Positions 45,975 through 59,115 of a stretch of DNA of 64,000 nucleotides are shown here, piece after piece. The notes beneath the pieces were generated by a model, which saw only the letters and a list, made by a program, of their open reading frames with translations, was not told where the DNA came from and searched no databases. Source of the DNA: Elgaria multicarinata webbii (lineage: Eukaryota > Chordata > Lepidosauria > Squamata > Anguidae); NCBI RefSeq assembly GCF_023053635.1, contig NC_086180.1, forward strand, positions 36,880,947 through 36,944,946, given 5' to 3'. The position numbers and the translations under genes are program-made. Every line of letters starts with the position of its first letter. Position 1 is the first letter of the stretch.

Positions 45975-46586
45975 CCATTTGTTACAGTTTGGCTGAGCCT
46001 TAGCAAACCTAGTCTTGCCACCTTTTCAAATTGCAACCAGCCTGCTTTTTGCTATCACCTTGACAGTTCTTTAACATTTTTCAATCCAAATTGCAAAACC
46101 TTACTTTGCTTGACTTTTCTCCCCGTCACTGCACATTGGAGATGCTATGGCTACAGCTTTCTTTAATGGTTTCTACAGCTTTCAGATGTGCACAAGGCCT
46201 TACATTTTCAGTTTTTAAACTTGTCTTCTTTTGATACTAAAGTTATTAGTTTCTGCACATTTGAGTAATAATCTTCAGGTATCATACAGTTTAAGTTGTG
46301 TAAACGTTCTCTGATCTCTTTAACACTTCTATTATTTCTGTGGCTTAATGACATTTAATTCCAACCCTGTGCTTGATAACGTTAATCCTCTCTGTTTTTA
46401 TTGCCTTAGCCACAAATTGTGGTGCTTTTTGTATATTTTATGTAAAAACACAAAGTTGAATCTGACTATTTTTAAGACAAAGGTCTGTTAAAACTTTTTT
46501 TATTGTAAAGAATATTTATTATGTGAATCTCTATTATTTTATGATATTTATTACAAAGGACTGTTCCAAAAATGTACTCCTGTCTG

Positions 46587-46592
46587 AATATA
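46587..46592 (+). terminator. SPRY1: Possible variant poly(A) signal AATATA of SPRY1
   Basis: There is no canonical AATAAA in the AU-rich block. AATATA is a known weak variant and lies where the transcript should end (GAATATAACAAAATATC). Tentative. Confidence 0.35.
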
Positions 46593-46620
46593 ACAAAATA
46601 TCAATACTTAACGAAAATAA

Positions 46621-48077
46621 GGGTGACACAAAGAAAGTACGTATGTTAAAGTATAATGCAGAAAATATAATAATTAATGAAAATGTCTCGGGTTCTTTAT
46701 TTGTTAACATAGCAATAAGTTGTTAGCAGTATTAGTAAGAGGCTGCAGTCCTATGTCCACTTACCTGGGAGTAGCTCTAGTGAACTCAATGGGACATTTC
46801 TGATTAGCCATGTATAAGATTGCATTGTAAGAGTACTGCTTTTATTCCTTATTTTTATGACTGTGAAACCACTGCTAGTATTCTAGTTTTATTTAATCAT
46901 ATTTTCTTTAAAACATTCAGATGAATTTTTGCTCTGAAATCCTTCACAGCATTATTGTATGTTGCTCAATCAACATATAGACCCCAAGCTACATATGTGC
47001 GGATATATACTTTTTTGGTGGAATACTTACAAATCTACCTTCAGTTTCTTAAAGTTTCTAGTCCTCATTGCTGCAAATATTAGTGTGAAAATGGGATGAC
47101 AAAAAATGCTAAAAGTTTGGAAAAGAGAATCTAAGAAAGAAGATGCCTAAATTCCATGCTTTTCAAATAGTGTGTCCCTGTTCATATATTGTGTCCCATC
47201 CCCCAAAAGGTTGCCATGGCTTTCAGACTTAAAAAGTACTGTAGAATAAGTGCAACTTCTGAGCCAGTCACAATTTGGCACCTGTCAGATTCATAAAACA
47301 CGTGAACTAGTTTCATCCATGTCACTCATTGTTTACAACATGGCTGTTGGTGCTTGTTTCCTACCACTGTTCTGTATGGTGATTAGAGTTTTCTGTTCAG
47401 CCACTTTACAAGGCTTGGAAACGTCATCGCCCATCGGTTTAAGTGTTTGCTTTCTCTAAAATACCAAACATGCCTGTCCATATTTAGAAATAACATGTCA
47501 GTTGAACTGCAGTATCAGCTGAAGAAAACACATTCTTTTTTAGTTTACATCTGAATAACAATCAGAAGGACAAATACACCTTGTATAACTCAAGTCCATT
47601 ACTTTGGGAAGCTTCTGGGTAATGCTAGTTCTTGAACGTTGGCCCATTGTGGCCTATTCGTTCACCTTGATCAGCTTCTAAGCTCTGTGTCACATCTGGG
47701 CTCTGGGACATATTACTGTATTGATTGGGGTGTAGTGGCAATTGAAATACCTATACAAACTACCTTAATTATTTTAAGTTACTGAAGAAAGCATATCTTG
47801 CAGCACAAAAGTTTCTTAAATCTTGTTGATTTGTGTCAGTAACTGCATTGTTGATGGTTTTCCCTTTTCCTCCATTTAGAAGAACTGAGTTAAATTTAGC
47901 TCTTGTGCTGGAAGCAACGTTGAAACATTCAGTGTTTTTCTTGTTCGTTGGTTTATTAAAAATGTTTGTGTAAAAAGGCTCACTGTATCTCAATCGCTTG
48001 ACTTCAAAGCTGTCCCTTTTGTAAGGGAGAAGTCGGAGTATAAATGTGGCCATTTTCTTATAATTTGGTTTGACCGT
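46621..48077. other. Intergenic DNA downstream of SPRY1
   Basis: No gene seen. A short GGCTGCAGTCCTATG-type repeat lies at 46741-46830. Confidence 0.4.
46741..46830. repeat. Short GGCTGCAGTCCTATG...TAAGATTGCA element
   Basis: Begins GGCTGCAGTCCTATGTCC and ends ATAAGATTGCATTG; same family as 37462 and 41951, diverged. Confidence 0.6.
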
Positions 48078-48395
48078 GGGCTCATCTACACCAAGCAGGA
48101 TATTCTACTATGAAAGTGGTATGAAATCAGTATATAAAAGGCAGGAGCCACACTACTGCTTTATAGTGGTGTTGAAGTGTACTGGCAATTGTTAGGGCCC
48201 ATTGACACGTACCATATATTGCCTTCATACCACTTTCATAGTGTTATATCCTGCTTGGTGTAGATGTGTCATGGGCCCAAACAGTTGTCAGTGCACTTCA
48301 ATATCACTATAAAGCAGCAGTGTGGCTCCTGTCTCTTATATACCGCTTTCATACCACTTTCATAGTGGAATATCTTGCTTGGTGTAGATGAGCCC
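48078..48395. mobile_element. 318-bp MITE, GGGCTCATCTACACC ends, long palindrome
   Basis: The left end GGGCTCATCTACACCAAGCA and the right end are exact inverted copies for at least 15 bp. Flanks are CGT and CAT. The interior is largely self-complementary and includes an inner GCTTGGTGTAGAT terminus-like segment near 48252, as if two units had been joined. Related to 24091, 29588 and 52537. Confidence 0.8.
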
Positions 48396-49145
48396 CATGT
48401 CTTGACACCCTAATGTGGTTAGGGCAAGCACAAATACCGGATTCTGTGCACGATTTGCTCTTCTGGAAATGTCGCTGCATGCACAAGAGGGTGTTGTGAG
48501 TGGGTAGCCCTCCCCCCAGACATTAAACATCTAGATGCGCATTGGTGCTACTCTTTTTGTTAGCAGTGATAATCTGTTTGGTGGGTAGAGTGAGGTCCCT
48601 GCGTGCAGCAATATATTGTAACCATGATACAATCTCTGTATTGCTCCAAATTAATCAAGGTGTTTAATAAACACAATCTCATTTCCAAATTCAAGAAAGT
48701 CTTTCACAAACATAAGAAAGATGGCTGTGTAATATTGATTCCCCCCCTCCCCCGCAGTATCTTTTTACATGATCAGGTTTCTTTGCAGAATAAATGCACA
48801 CCTATTTCTTACTTGTTGCACACACCGTTCCTCATGATTGCACTTCTCATTTGGGAATATCCTTCTTTTGCAGTAGTCAAAGCACAATTTTATATAGATA
48901 TATATGCATATGAACCATGCAATATTTCCTACACATTGCTTGTTCACTCCTATTGTGATTACTGTGTAGAATGGTGAATATACACAATGTACTTTAGGCA
49001 TTTGAAAGGGCTTCTGTGAGTATAGGTAAATATATGGCTTGAACATGTTATGAGTGGTGAAAAATGCTGCTTATACAATTTGTGAATATTTTAATACAAA
49101 GATAAAACAATGTCTTCAGGCTATAATTGTAAGGATATTGACCAA
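48396..49145. other. Intergenic DNA without recognised features
   Basis: Chance frames on both strands (48603-49046), with no family motif. Confidence 0.35.
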
Positions 49146-49602
49146 GGATATGTCTAGACGGGGGTGGAGGGCAATGATCTCGCAATTTTATGATCATGAG
49201 ATCATCACCCTCATCTACATGTAGCGTGCAACGTCTCGGGAGGAAGAGGACATTGCATCTGCCATTTTTTTTAATCAGAAAAGCACATGGGAGCGCTCCT
49301 GCTCAAAACGTAAGGTTTTTTTTTTAAAAAAAACTCCCGCTCCCTCACCCCCACCCCCAATGGGCACAGAGCTCTTGAGGAGCCCTGTGCCAGGGTCCTT
49401 ACAGTTACTCTCGAGGAGTCGGGAGAAAAACGGGACAGTGGGCCAGACGTTCTGCAGTAAATCGGAATTAAACTGTAGGGCGATATCCTGGGCCAAGGGA
49501 GGGATAGTCCCTCCCTATTCCCGGGATGCCTTGTGCATCATGTGGACGCACGGGGTAGATCCCAAGACAATCACTGGGATATTGCCCCGTCTAGACATGC
49601 CC
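49146..49602. mobile_element. 457-bp MITE, GGGC-ATGTCTAGAC family, CAA duplication
   Basis: The left end GGATATGTCTAGACGGGG and right end CCCCGTCTAGACATGCCC pair. CAA flanks both sides (49143-49145 and 49603-49605). The interior shares CACCCCCAATGGGCA and the CTCGAGGAGTCGGGAG region with 8138 and 26916. An ATCTCGCAATTTTATGATCATGAGAT hairpin-like segment (split around 49180-49205) lies near the left end. Confidence 0.8.
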
Positions 49603-49605
49603 CAA

Positions 49606-50879
49606 GTGGTACTTTGGCAATATCCTTGGAATGATAGCTGTTTATCTCAGGCATGTGTCTTACTTTTTGCTTATAATTTGGAATGTTCTTAAGGTATTGG
49701 TTACGGCCCTTTTTCTTTTTAAAGGTATAGGCTGATCTAAAACATGGTGCCTGGTTCATAATTCTTTTCAGACTATATACCTTAGCCCATGAACAACTTC
49801 TGTCTCTTCTTTTTTGTCTCTTATTTAGTATATTGACTCTACCAAAAATATGGGATGATTGAGTCTTCCTAGTCTTTCATTTTGCCATCTAGAATTTAGA
49901 AAAAGATGACTACTTCATGCTTTTTGTTAAAAAAAGAGTGTGTCCTAAATTGTTCTAGGATTCTTTTGGTAGCGCTCAGGGTTTGAATTATTCTTGGCAT
50001 ATTGTATAGTTTACTCAATTTGTGCTTAACTAATGTGGATAGCTGTTGCAGATCTTTCTTTGGAGCACCTTCTGTTCCAAGAATAAACAACCTTTCAGGT
50101 TAAATGCAAATCTGTAGCAGGTTGCATGGGGAAATTGTAAATTCTTAGCTATATACATAATAAAGATTTTCACAGCCATTGGACATGAGCAGCTGCAGAA
50201 AAGGCAACTGGAGAAGTCTAAGTGACATGGTTGTTACCTAGAATAGGCATATTCAATTTCCACTACTTATGTGCAGAATTAATTTTACATTAATTCTGCA
50301 CCAGGAGTGAGCACCAGAAACAAGGCATTTGGTAATGCATGCTGAAGGGTGATTTCATTGCAGGAGGAGCACATGGCTGTCTTGACACAGGCTAACATTT
50401 CTCCCATGGCTAAACATAGTTATATTAAGTGGGATATCAATATGTGCAATATATAAACACAGTAGGCACTATAAACAATTAGTTTATGAGTGCTGTAAAT
50501 CTAATTTCAACAAGTTCCTTATTTACACAATCAAATTCATTAAACCTTATAGCATTACTAAAATTACAATGGATGATCCCAAATATTTAGAAAAGAGATT
50601 AGTTACTTTTGTATTTTTTCTAATGATTGTGAGTTCTGTTATTACTTGAATACTTTCAAATTCCCACTTATTTTAATGGAGGCAATTGAAAAACAGCATG
50701 TCACTTTGGATGTCTTGCAGGTGTTTTGTCTGCTGTGCATATTTCAGTGATTCCCAAGAGAATGGTATGAATATTTGAGGAAGCATGTCAAACTTGCTCA
50801 TGTGACAACTGTCAGGTAGTGGCAGTAGTTACTTGTTTTCTTGAAAATCTAATTGAGAAAAGGATTTAGAGGACACACT
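49606..50879. other. Intergenic DNA without recognised features
   Basis: AT-rich; no gene or bounded repeat seen. Confidence 0.35.
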
Positions 50880-51262
50880 GACTGGGTTCAGACAACACGA
50901 TAACCAATGGTGGTTTAAATAGTCAGTGGTTGGTTATTTAACCACCATGGATTATCGTGTTGTGTGGAGGGCACTGTTGGTTAATACGTCAGCCACAGAG
51001 TTGCAAGGCAAGAGCGGTCAAAGTGGTGGCTGCCATTCTAGTCCAGCCAGCAGGATAGATTTTCAGCAGCATTGAGGACTAAGGGGGAAGAGAGGATGGG
51101 GGATGAGTAAGTCAACTCAGCAAAGACTAATAGTCAACTCAACGCTGATCATAATGGACACCATGGTTGATTATTATCATGTTATGTGTGATGTACACCT
51201 TAGAAAAGCAACTGTTGAGTTGATTATTACTTCCCCTTTGACTATCATGTTGCCTGAAGGCT
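50880..51262. mobile_element. MITE, CTGGGTTCAGACAACAC family
   Basis: The left half is closely similar to the 25032 copy (GACAACACGATAACCAATGG, then GGATTATCGTGTTGTGTGGA, GGGGGAAGAGA). The right end (ATGTTGCCTGAAGGCT) is diverged. Shorter than 25032, with an internal loss. Confidence 0.72.
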
Positions 51263-52299
51263 ATTTAAAAAGACCAAAGTATTCTGCTAGCATTAGCAAA
51301 GGAGACGGTTAGAAGCTTAAAGTTTGGTTGTTGTAAGTGTGCTCTTCGGTCAAGTTTTGTTTTCCATGACAAAGTTCTAACACAACTTGGATGGTACTTA
51401 CCAAATGGGAGCCATATTCTCCATAGGAACTTTTTTGTAAGATGGATGGCTAATACTGGAGCTTTCTGCACAATCAGAATGTGTGCCCAAATTATGCTTT
51501 AGTCTTATGCAATATTAATATTGCAAGTTCTTTCCCAGTGCCAAAGCAATATCATGTCTGCATGTGAAAAGCAAGGGTAAGGGAATACTTCACTCATAGA
51601 TGCATTTCCTGCCCTCCATTTTTTTTTAAAAAAAACACAAGAACAAAATCTCCCTAAATGTATATATGCAAACGTACAGCATCGAAAGCATGAAAAAAGC
51701 TGGATATGATATATTTTCCTTTGACAATGTGAGTTGACTTATTTTGATTTGCAGCTACGTAACACAAGTTTTACAAGAGTTAAAGGCCTCGCATGGCCTT
51801 TGAGCGCTATGAGGAAGCTAATTTTAAGAGAGATTGCCATGTGGCACCTGTAACTGCAAGCGCTGCTGGGCTGTCAAAACTCCCTTCTAGGGTAGCTCTT
51901 TGGTTTGCACACATGTTGCAACAAAATGCTTGGAAACCCTGTAAGGCTGATATTTTCTTGTAATAAGAACATGAGATATGCTTGTGTTGTGAGGCTTATT
52001 TCGATACATAGACGTGGATAAAAGCTACCCTGCTCAATTTTTATGTTTTGAAGAAAACTGTAAATCCTCTGATCAATTAAAACCAGCAGATTGTTTCCAG
52101 AGGTTCTCTTCATTTGAAAGAAGCTGTATTCCATCTCTGGGGGAAGAGTTTTTGAATCTAACACAGTATTTTACTTTTTAAAAAGAAAAGAAAAAAGAGG
52201 CCATCACAACATGGCTTTCATATACATCAAAAGCTAAACAACTTTTTTTTTAATTTGACTTGAAAGTTAGCTATATTGAGTCTATACTGAGGTGTCTTC
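51263..52299. other. Intergenic DNA without recognised features
   Basis: No gene or bounded repeat seen. Confidence 0.35.
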
Positions 52300-53075
52300 A
52301 ATGACTAGGAGTGCCTTTTACTAGCTCTGGTGGATAAGATGGTTATGGCCGTTTCTGGACAGCGTTAGCTTGAGCACTGTGGTCCATGTATTGTAAGCTC
52401 AAAAGTGGATTACTGCAATGTATTTTGTGTGAGGCTGACCTTAAACTTGGTCTGAAAACCAGTTGTTGCACAATGCTGCAGCCCGGTTGGTAATGAAAGC
52501 AGCTCATCACCAGCATGTTAAACCTTTGACATGTAAGGCAGGATCTACATTACTGTTTTATAACGGTATTGAAGTGCACTGACAACTGTTGGGGCCCATG
52601 ACACATTCCATATACTGTTTTCAAACTGCTTTCAAAGTGTTATATCCTGCTTGGTGTCGATCAGGCTGTCTGGCTTAAATTGGTGCCTGTTTGCTGCTAG
52701 GTTTAAGGTTTTGGTACTTGTTTACAAAGCCCTAAACAACCAAGAACCAGGATACTTCAAAAATCGCCTAATCCCTTTCTGGCTTGCTCATTTGCTGAAC
52801 TCAGCAGAAGATAATCCCCTGATGGTACCCACAATTTCAGCCGTTTGGTCTATCATAACTTAGAAAACTAGTGCCTTTAGTGTCTCTGGAACTCTCTAGC
52901 AGTACAAATTAGGCAGGTGCCAATCCTTCTGGTTTTTCAGTGCCTATTAAAAACACAACTTTTTCAAAAGGTATTCCCAGGAAAGTAATCTTGTCCTCTG
53001 TATGAAGACTTGCTTTTGTATATCGCTTAGAAATTCCTTTAATATAAGTGATTCATAAGAATTGTTAGGTGATAA
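52300..53075 (+). mobile_element. Old L2-like LINE fragment interrupted by a MITE
   Basis: The first piece (about 52390-52536) shows a decayed VDYCN motif of the L2 reverse transcriptase. The second (52665-53075) reads RFKVLVLVYKALNNQEPGYF and then a 3' UTR. The split coincides with the MITE at 52537-52664. Stops and frameshifts are present. Confidence 0.6.
52537..52664. mobile_element. MITE, GGCAGGATCTACA family, inside an L2
   Basis: Starts GGCAGGATCTACATTACTG, ends CTTGGTGTCGATCAGGC. The interior matches 24091 and 48078 (GAAGTGCACTGACAACTGTT, AAAGTGTTATATCCTGCTTG). Confidence 0.72.
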
Positions 53076-55869
53076 TAAACAAAGCATCTCTTAATATAGT
53101 TGGTTGATTTGTGTTCTGATTTGGAAAGAACTTCCCTGAAACAAACTGCCCTTGCCAACTTTTAACTTTTTAATTAACTGGCCTTTGAAATAACCACATG
53201 GAATAGATATATGTTTCCTTCCTACTGCAGGCCTTTTCACACACCCAAGTTGGCATGTTGAAAATGCAGATTTGAGTGCATTAGCAGAGTTTGCAACACA
53301 TTGGCATAGTTGGGTTGAGTTGAGTGCTGGGCATATGGTGAAGCAATGACCGCTTCAGCAGACACTCAGCTCTGTATATATCCATTTAAATCATTTTCTC
53401 AGTACTCCAGTTAGAAAAGTGTCAATTGGTCCTGAGGCTCAAAAGGAGGAGTGACTCAGTGAGACGTGTTTGTGATTTATATAGGTGCTGCCTTCCAAAC
53501 GTGCAGATCATTGAATGAAAGGCAACCTGCTAGTTCGTATTTCTTTTTCTTCTTTTTTTAAAAGAATTTCCTGCAACAATGTAATTGTGTTTTAATAACA
53601 AAGATAATTGTGTTTTTAATAACAAAGATATTGTCTGTAGTTGAAGAAATGGGTAGACCAAACTTACAGAGACTACTTGAAAATAACTTTAGAGGTCTGA
53701 CACTATAAGAAAACTCTTGGTTAATATTATCCAGCTAAAACATCTTTTGTGATCTTTTCATCATTTTGTATGAGCTGTAGTTCCAAAGATGGTCATGCTG
53801 TTTACTTCTGTAAGGAGAGCAGCTTGTTTCCTACCACAGAACAGAGGTAGGAAACAAGCTTTGCACCCATCGACAGATGCTTTCACAATGAATCCCACAT
53901 ATTTTGTTGTTCATTCTTCACATCTATGTGATGGTAACCAATTGATACATACTATTATTATTTTTTTAAAAAAGATCAGGCTGAATCCACAAACTGCCTT
54001 ACACTGATGAAAGGGCTCGCTCACAGAAGGTTCCCCTGCCTGATTTTGGGGGCTTTCTCATTCCCCCCGAACCACAGGTCATCTCATTCAGCAGGTACCC
54101 TGACCCTCTGTTGTATTGTCAAGGGGGGGTGGTGGTTTGCTGGTGGGAGGTGGGAGGAGGGAAGTCCACTTCCGCTAGCTCAGTTGCACGTGCTTAGAGC
54201 GCACAGCCCTTGGACAGGCAACCTGGATGCTACATTTAGGGTAAAAATGACAGTGCATCTTAAACACAGCCTGTTCTCACAAGAAGAAAAACATATATTG
54301 ACCGGCTCATTTTAATCTTATAACTACACTTCCAGAGACTCATTCACATTAAAAAAAAATAGTGGTGTCTGTATTTTATATTAATCTTCCTGACAAACAC
54401 TGGAGTCAAATAATGAAGATATGATGGAAACCAAGGAGTCTATTTACAAAAGCCCTTGTTATGCATCTGGCCTTAGAAATCACTGAAGCATTAAACGGAG
54501 AGATCCACAACTTAGACCGTTGCTCAAGCACAGGCAGAGAGCCTTATGAAAGTATGTGCTCAAGTCGTTTGGGGTTAGAGTGGTACAGAACTAAGGAATG
54601 AAATGGCTGGAGCTCTTGAGTTTGCACCTGCTGGCAGGAGCCTCCTCTGAGTGGAGTTCCACTCTGGGCCACTCCTGTCAGCTGAAGGGGGACAGGAGGA
54701 CTTTCACTGATTCTCCCTTCACTGCAGCATTCCCTCCTGCCCCTGTTTGGCGAATCCTGGGAGTTGTAGAACTGTTGTCTGTCTAAATGTGTATAGGATT
54801 GTGCCCGAAGAGACCAAGTGCAATGTAAGCTTGAATAAGTAATGGGTACAGATCCTGTGATTGCCTTACTTTATCACTTCTGCAAAGGTACCTGTCATTA
54901 AAAAATGGTGTTCTTGAGAGATTAGCCCCTGATCATTGCTTAAAGAGGAGTGTTTCCCATCAATGTCTCGCTTTTTGTAAACAGAAAACTGTGACTCGCT
55001 TTTGCTCTGTCCTTTGCTTGAAAATAGAGAGTAACACATCTATCTTTCATCGACAAATCTTTTTAAAATATAGATGTTAGAGATAGAAAAGTGTTTTTCA
55101 TATTGCTTGTGAGTGTTGCCTCCAAGGCTTCCGCCAAGGTAAGAGTTGCAAGGTTCACAGCTGATCTGTTTTCAGGGTCACTGTGCAAGGGGACAATGTT
55201 CTTTTTTTTATGCTTGGCTTTAAAAAAAAAGGAGGACGAGACATACATAATACATGTTACTTCCATGGTCAGCAACTAATGCCCAGATATCAGAGGCTTT
55301 TAATTAAAAAGCTTTTATTTCCACAAATTTATTCTGTGGCCCTTCTTCTAACAGATCTGCCTTGGATTTCTAATGGGGAATGTTTTAGCAGGAATGTAGC
55401 CTTTTGTTACTATGAATAGTTCAGGGCAGATTAGCTGTGTGCCAATTTCCTGTTGCCTTTCAGAGCTGCAATCTGAGCCCTATTTGCTTCTGGCTCTTGC
55501 ACAATAGAAAACAATGGGTGGCTTCTTTCAGGTTTCACTTCAGAGCTCTTAGGAACAGGGGAAGTGGCTAAAGCCCTACTTTACAGGTAATTAACAATAG
55601 ATAATGTTTGCTCCCCCTCCCTTTTTTAGAGCTGATAAAAGCTTGAAAGACCTTCCTATATGCCCATTTAAAAGCTGCAGTAGCTTCCTGTTGTCACTGT
55701 CTTTGCATTAGTAAATTTGCTTCTACTTACACACACCAAATTCAAAAGTAGAAAGAGTGAAGCCATTCATTTGAAAATGTAACTAAGTGAGGAAGACTGG
55801 TCTGTCTTGTTTTCTTTATCCTATTTGGGTTGGTTGGGTTTCTATCTATACAAATAGAATCTACAATAA
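53076..55869. other. Intergenic DNA without recognised genes
   Basis: A half copy of the 35599-type palindrome lies at about 54745-54807 (CTGGGAGTTGTAGAACT...ATAGGATTGTGCCC). The stretch 55430-55780 is non-repetitive and could be a conserved noncoding block. No gene seen. Confidence 0.35.
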
Positions 55870-56880
55870 AATGGAACCTTCTCAAACTGGGGAGAGGCAA
55901 CGAGTGGGGTGCCGCAGGGCTCAGTCCTGGGCCCAGTGCTCTTCAACATTTTTATTAATGATTTGGACAAGGAGGTGCAGGGAACGCTGATCAAATTTGC
56001 AGATGACACAAAATTGGGTGGGATAGCTAATACCCTGGAAGACAGAAACAAACTTCAAAGTGATCTTGATAGGCTGGAGTGCTGGGCTGAAAACAACAGA
56101 ATGAAATTTAATAGGGATAAATGCCAAGTTCTACATTTAGGGAATAGAAACCAAATGCACAGTTACAAGATGGGGGACACTTGGCTCAGCAATACTACAA
56201 ACGAGAAAGATCTTGGAATTATTGTAGATCACAAGCTGAATATGAGCCAACAGTGCGATATGGCTGCAAGAAAGGCAAATGCTATTTTGGGCTGCATTAA
56301 TAGAAGTATAGCTTCCAAATCACGTGAGGTACTGGTTCCTCTCTATTCGGCCCTGGTTAGGCCTCATCTAGAGTATTGTGTCCAGTTCTGGGCTCCACAA
56401 TTCAAGAAGGACGCAGACAAGCTGGAGCGTGTTCAGAAGAGGGCAACCAGGATGATCAGAGGTCTAGAAACAAAGCCCTATGAAGAGAGACTGAAAGAAC
56501 TGGGCATGTTTAGCCTGGAGAAGAGAAGATTGAGGGGAGACATGATAGCAGTCTTCAAATACTTAAAAGGTTGTCACACAGAGGAGGGCCAGGATCTCTT
56601 CTCGATCCTCCCAGAGTGCAGGACACGGAATAACGGGCTCAAGTTAAAGGAAGCCAGATTCTGGCTGGACATCAGAAAAAAAATCCTGACTGTTAGAGAT
56701 GTACGACAATGGAACCAATTAGCTAGGGAAGTCATGGGCTCTCCCACACTAGAGGCATTCAAGAGGCAGCTGGACAACCATCTGTCAGGGATGCTTTAGG
56801 GTGGATTCCTGCATTGAGCAGGGGGTTGGACTCGATGGCCTTGTAGGCCCCTTCCAACTCTGCTATTCTATGATTCTATG
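55870..56880 (+). mobile_element. 5'-truncated CR1 LINE, open coding end
   Basis: A frame of 296 codons from 55909 is uninterrupted. It contains the CR1 reverse-transcriptase catalytic motif FADDTKLGG, the downstream NRDKCQVLHLGN and [20 protein letters not shown] blocks, and the C-terminal QLDNHLSGML. The 3' UTR ends with the CR1 hallmark ATTCTATG ATTCTATG octamer repeat. It starts within the reverse-transcriptase domain (PQGSVLGP), so it cannot move itself. Almost identical to 61251-62239. Confidence 0.92.
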
Positions 56881-57359
56881 TAGTGTGTATCCTCCTGATA
56901 GCATTGGTCCTGTTGAGTATCCAGGCCAGCCAATACTTTCCTTCAGGATATGCTGTTCCACATGCACGCTCAGGTTTTCTTTTCAAAGGATGCTCAATAT
57001 TCTATGGCTACTGAGTAAGCCCTCATTGGGCTCTGTTTGGCCTTAGATTTTTTTTTAAATTGCATTTTTGTAAATTCTAGGGTACCGTTGAGCTTGCTGA
57101 TACCTCCCTCTTTTTTCTCAGTGATCCCATTTTGGTCTCCATTTCTATCAGCACTCACTATCTAGGGGAATTATATGCACTGGAATTGCACATCAGGTCC
57201 TTTTTATAATGTTTGTTTTGTAAAAACAAAGAAGGAAACACCTGTGGTGAGGTGTTTTCCAGTGTAGAGGTGGAAATACTAAAATACACAAGGTAACTGA
57301 AGAAAGCAATGCCATTAACCTAATTTTGAATAATTGGTTGAAATAAGTTCCACTCGGCC

Positions 57360-57465
57360 TGATAGATCTTTTGGACTACAGCTCCCAATACTCCTGACCA
57401 TTGTTTATGCTGGCTGGGGCTGATGGGAGTTGAAGCTGTGAAGGCAACAGGTTGGGGGAGGCTGA
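57360..57465. mobile_element. hAT-like foldback fragment
   Basis: GGACTACAGCTCCCAATACT faces GCTGATGGGAGTTGAAGC, then CAACAGGTTGGGGGAGGCTG at the right end as in 63786-63915. The left end is truncated. Confidence 0.55.
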
Positions 57466-57946
57466 GTTTCAGTGTACTTTTGCCAATCAAGGTGTTACTA
57501 TCCTTTCTTAATCACCCTTTCTCTTTATAATGCCTTACAATTAAAGCCAAACATTCAATTCAAAGCTATGCTATTGAGATGGGATACAGCAATGCTACAG
57601 ATGCAGCATGCCTCTGAAGGCCAGTTGTTGGGGATCAATATAGCAGGCGACTTCTGCGCATTCATCAACAGTGGGAGAAAGCTATGCACTCATGTCCTAC
57701 TTGAGGCCTCCCTGGAGGCATCTGCTTGGCCACTGTGGGGAAAGTGGAGACTGGGTAAGATAGACTTTTGGTCTGAATCAGCAGGGCTGCTCCTATGCAA
57801 GGACGTCTAAGATCTTCTTAGATTACCGTTTGGGGTAAATTTCAGGGGGGAAATGCCTGGAAGTATGCAATGCAAATGTATACTCTACATTTAAAAATCA
57901 AAATAACATATTTTTCTGTGCTTGCTGAAGTAACTCCCTTCACCTA

Positions 57947-57982
57947 TTCTGTTCTGTTCTGTTCTGTTCTGTTCTGTTCTGT
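57947..57982. repeat. (TTCTG)n pentanucleotide microsatellite
   Basis: Seven uninterrupted units. Confidence 0.95.
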
Positions 57983-59115
57983 AAACCCAGATTTGCTAGT
58001 GGAGAAATAGGTGCATGACAGCCAGCCTGTTTGTTTCACCATTTTATATTTTAATGTCCCTGTACCTTTCCCCTGCAATTTTATTTAAGCTTTATGAGAC
58101 TGGAGGTATAATGTTAGCTACACAATGAAATTAGATACAACCGCTTATTTTTGAGCTTGAACAGAGTTCAATTTGAAGAGATAGCAAAGAAGAAAATAAG
58201 ACATTTTCATCTTAAGTTAACTTGAATGAGGGCAACCAATCAGAGGCCAACAGCTCTGTGTTATGACATTGGCCCTGCCACAGACTTTGCTGTCCCTCTC
58301 TTCTCTATAGTGTCCGTGCTCACATCACCACTACATGAATGCCTTCCTATCATGTGTTAAGTGGTATGACTAACGTCTGTCAGTTGTGATTTATTTTCTC
58401 CTTCGCTTCATCTCCTCAGGGAAAGATCATGCATGCAAGTGTAGGGTTTTGTTTGATTAGTTTTAAAATTATGTTTTAGCTTGATGGATTTTTGCTAAGG
58501 AGGTGGAGGATATTTCTGTTTTCTGAGATGGAGGATGTTGCCTTTTAGACTCATGCTGCTGTTGAGCATTTGTATTAGTGACATGTAATGGAAGAAATGT
58601 GCATTACTGCTTAGTCGGAATAAAATGTTGACTATGGCAGTGGGCACAAAACACTGGCTGCTCTATCTATCCAAGATAAATAGCATCACATATTTACAAT
58701 CCTATCATTTATGGTAATATTTTTAATGGGATTTAGCAAATTGTGCTCTTGAATTTTAAATTGATGTTAAAATTATATACAATTGAAATAGGTCTGCACT
58801 AACCTCTTATAGGCAGAACAAATTTCCTACTAGTATTTATCCTTTAGAAAATGTCTTTCAAAACTTCACTATGTTCCTCACAACAAAATATTTAAACTAT
58901 TATTAGTTGCCCATATTAATAATGAGATATGAATGTATTCTGAATGTATTACTTTGTCCTGTGATTTTCAGTAGAACTTATTTCCAAGTAGTATATTTAT
59001 GCATCAGGCCAACAGATGGTGACTTGTTCAAAGCCACATACTTGAGTCCACAGCAGACCATGGTCACCCAAGCCCAAACCTTGGGATTCATTAATATACA
59101 GTAGGCATATTCATC

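Larger units (their letters stand above)
45002..46620 (+). other. SPRY1: SPRY1 3' UTR (end inferred)
   Basis: The AT-rich block 46480-46620 (GTAAAGAATATTTATTATGT, then TTTTATGATATTTATTAC) resembles the AU-rich 3' end I remember from Sprouty transcripts. That puts the UTR at about 1.6 kb, including a 0.5 kb transposon-like insertion (45464-45974). The ATTTATT motifs would suit rapid mRNA turnover, expected for an immediate feedback regulator. The terminus is inferred, not observed. Confidence 0.55.
56881..59115. other. Intergenic DNA between two CR1 copies
   Basis: Contains a hAT-like foldback (57360-57465) and a TTCTG array. The stretch 58200-58450 is non-repetitive. No gene seen. Confidence 0.4.
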
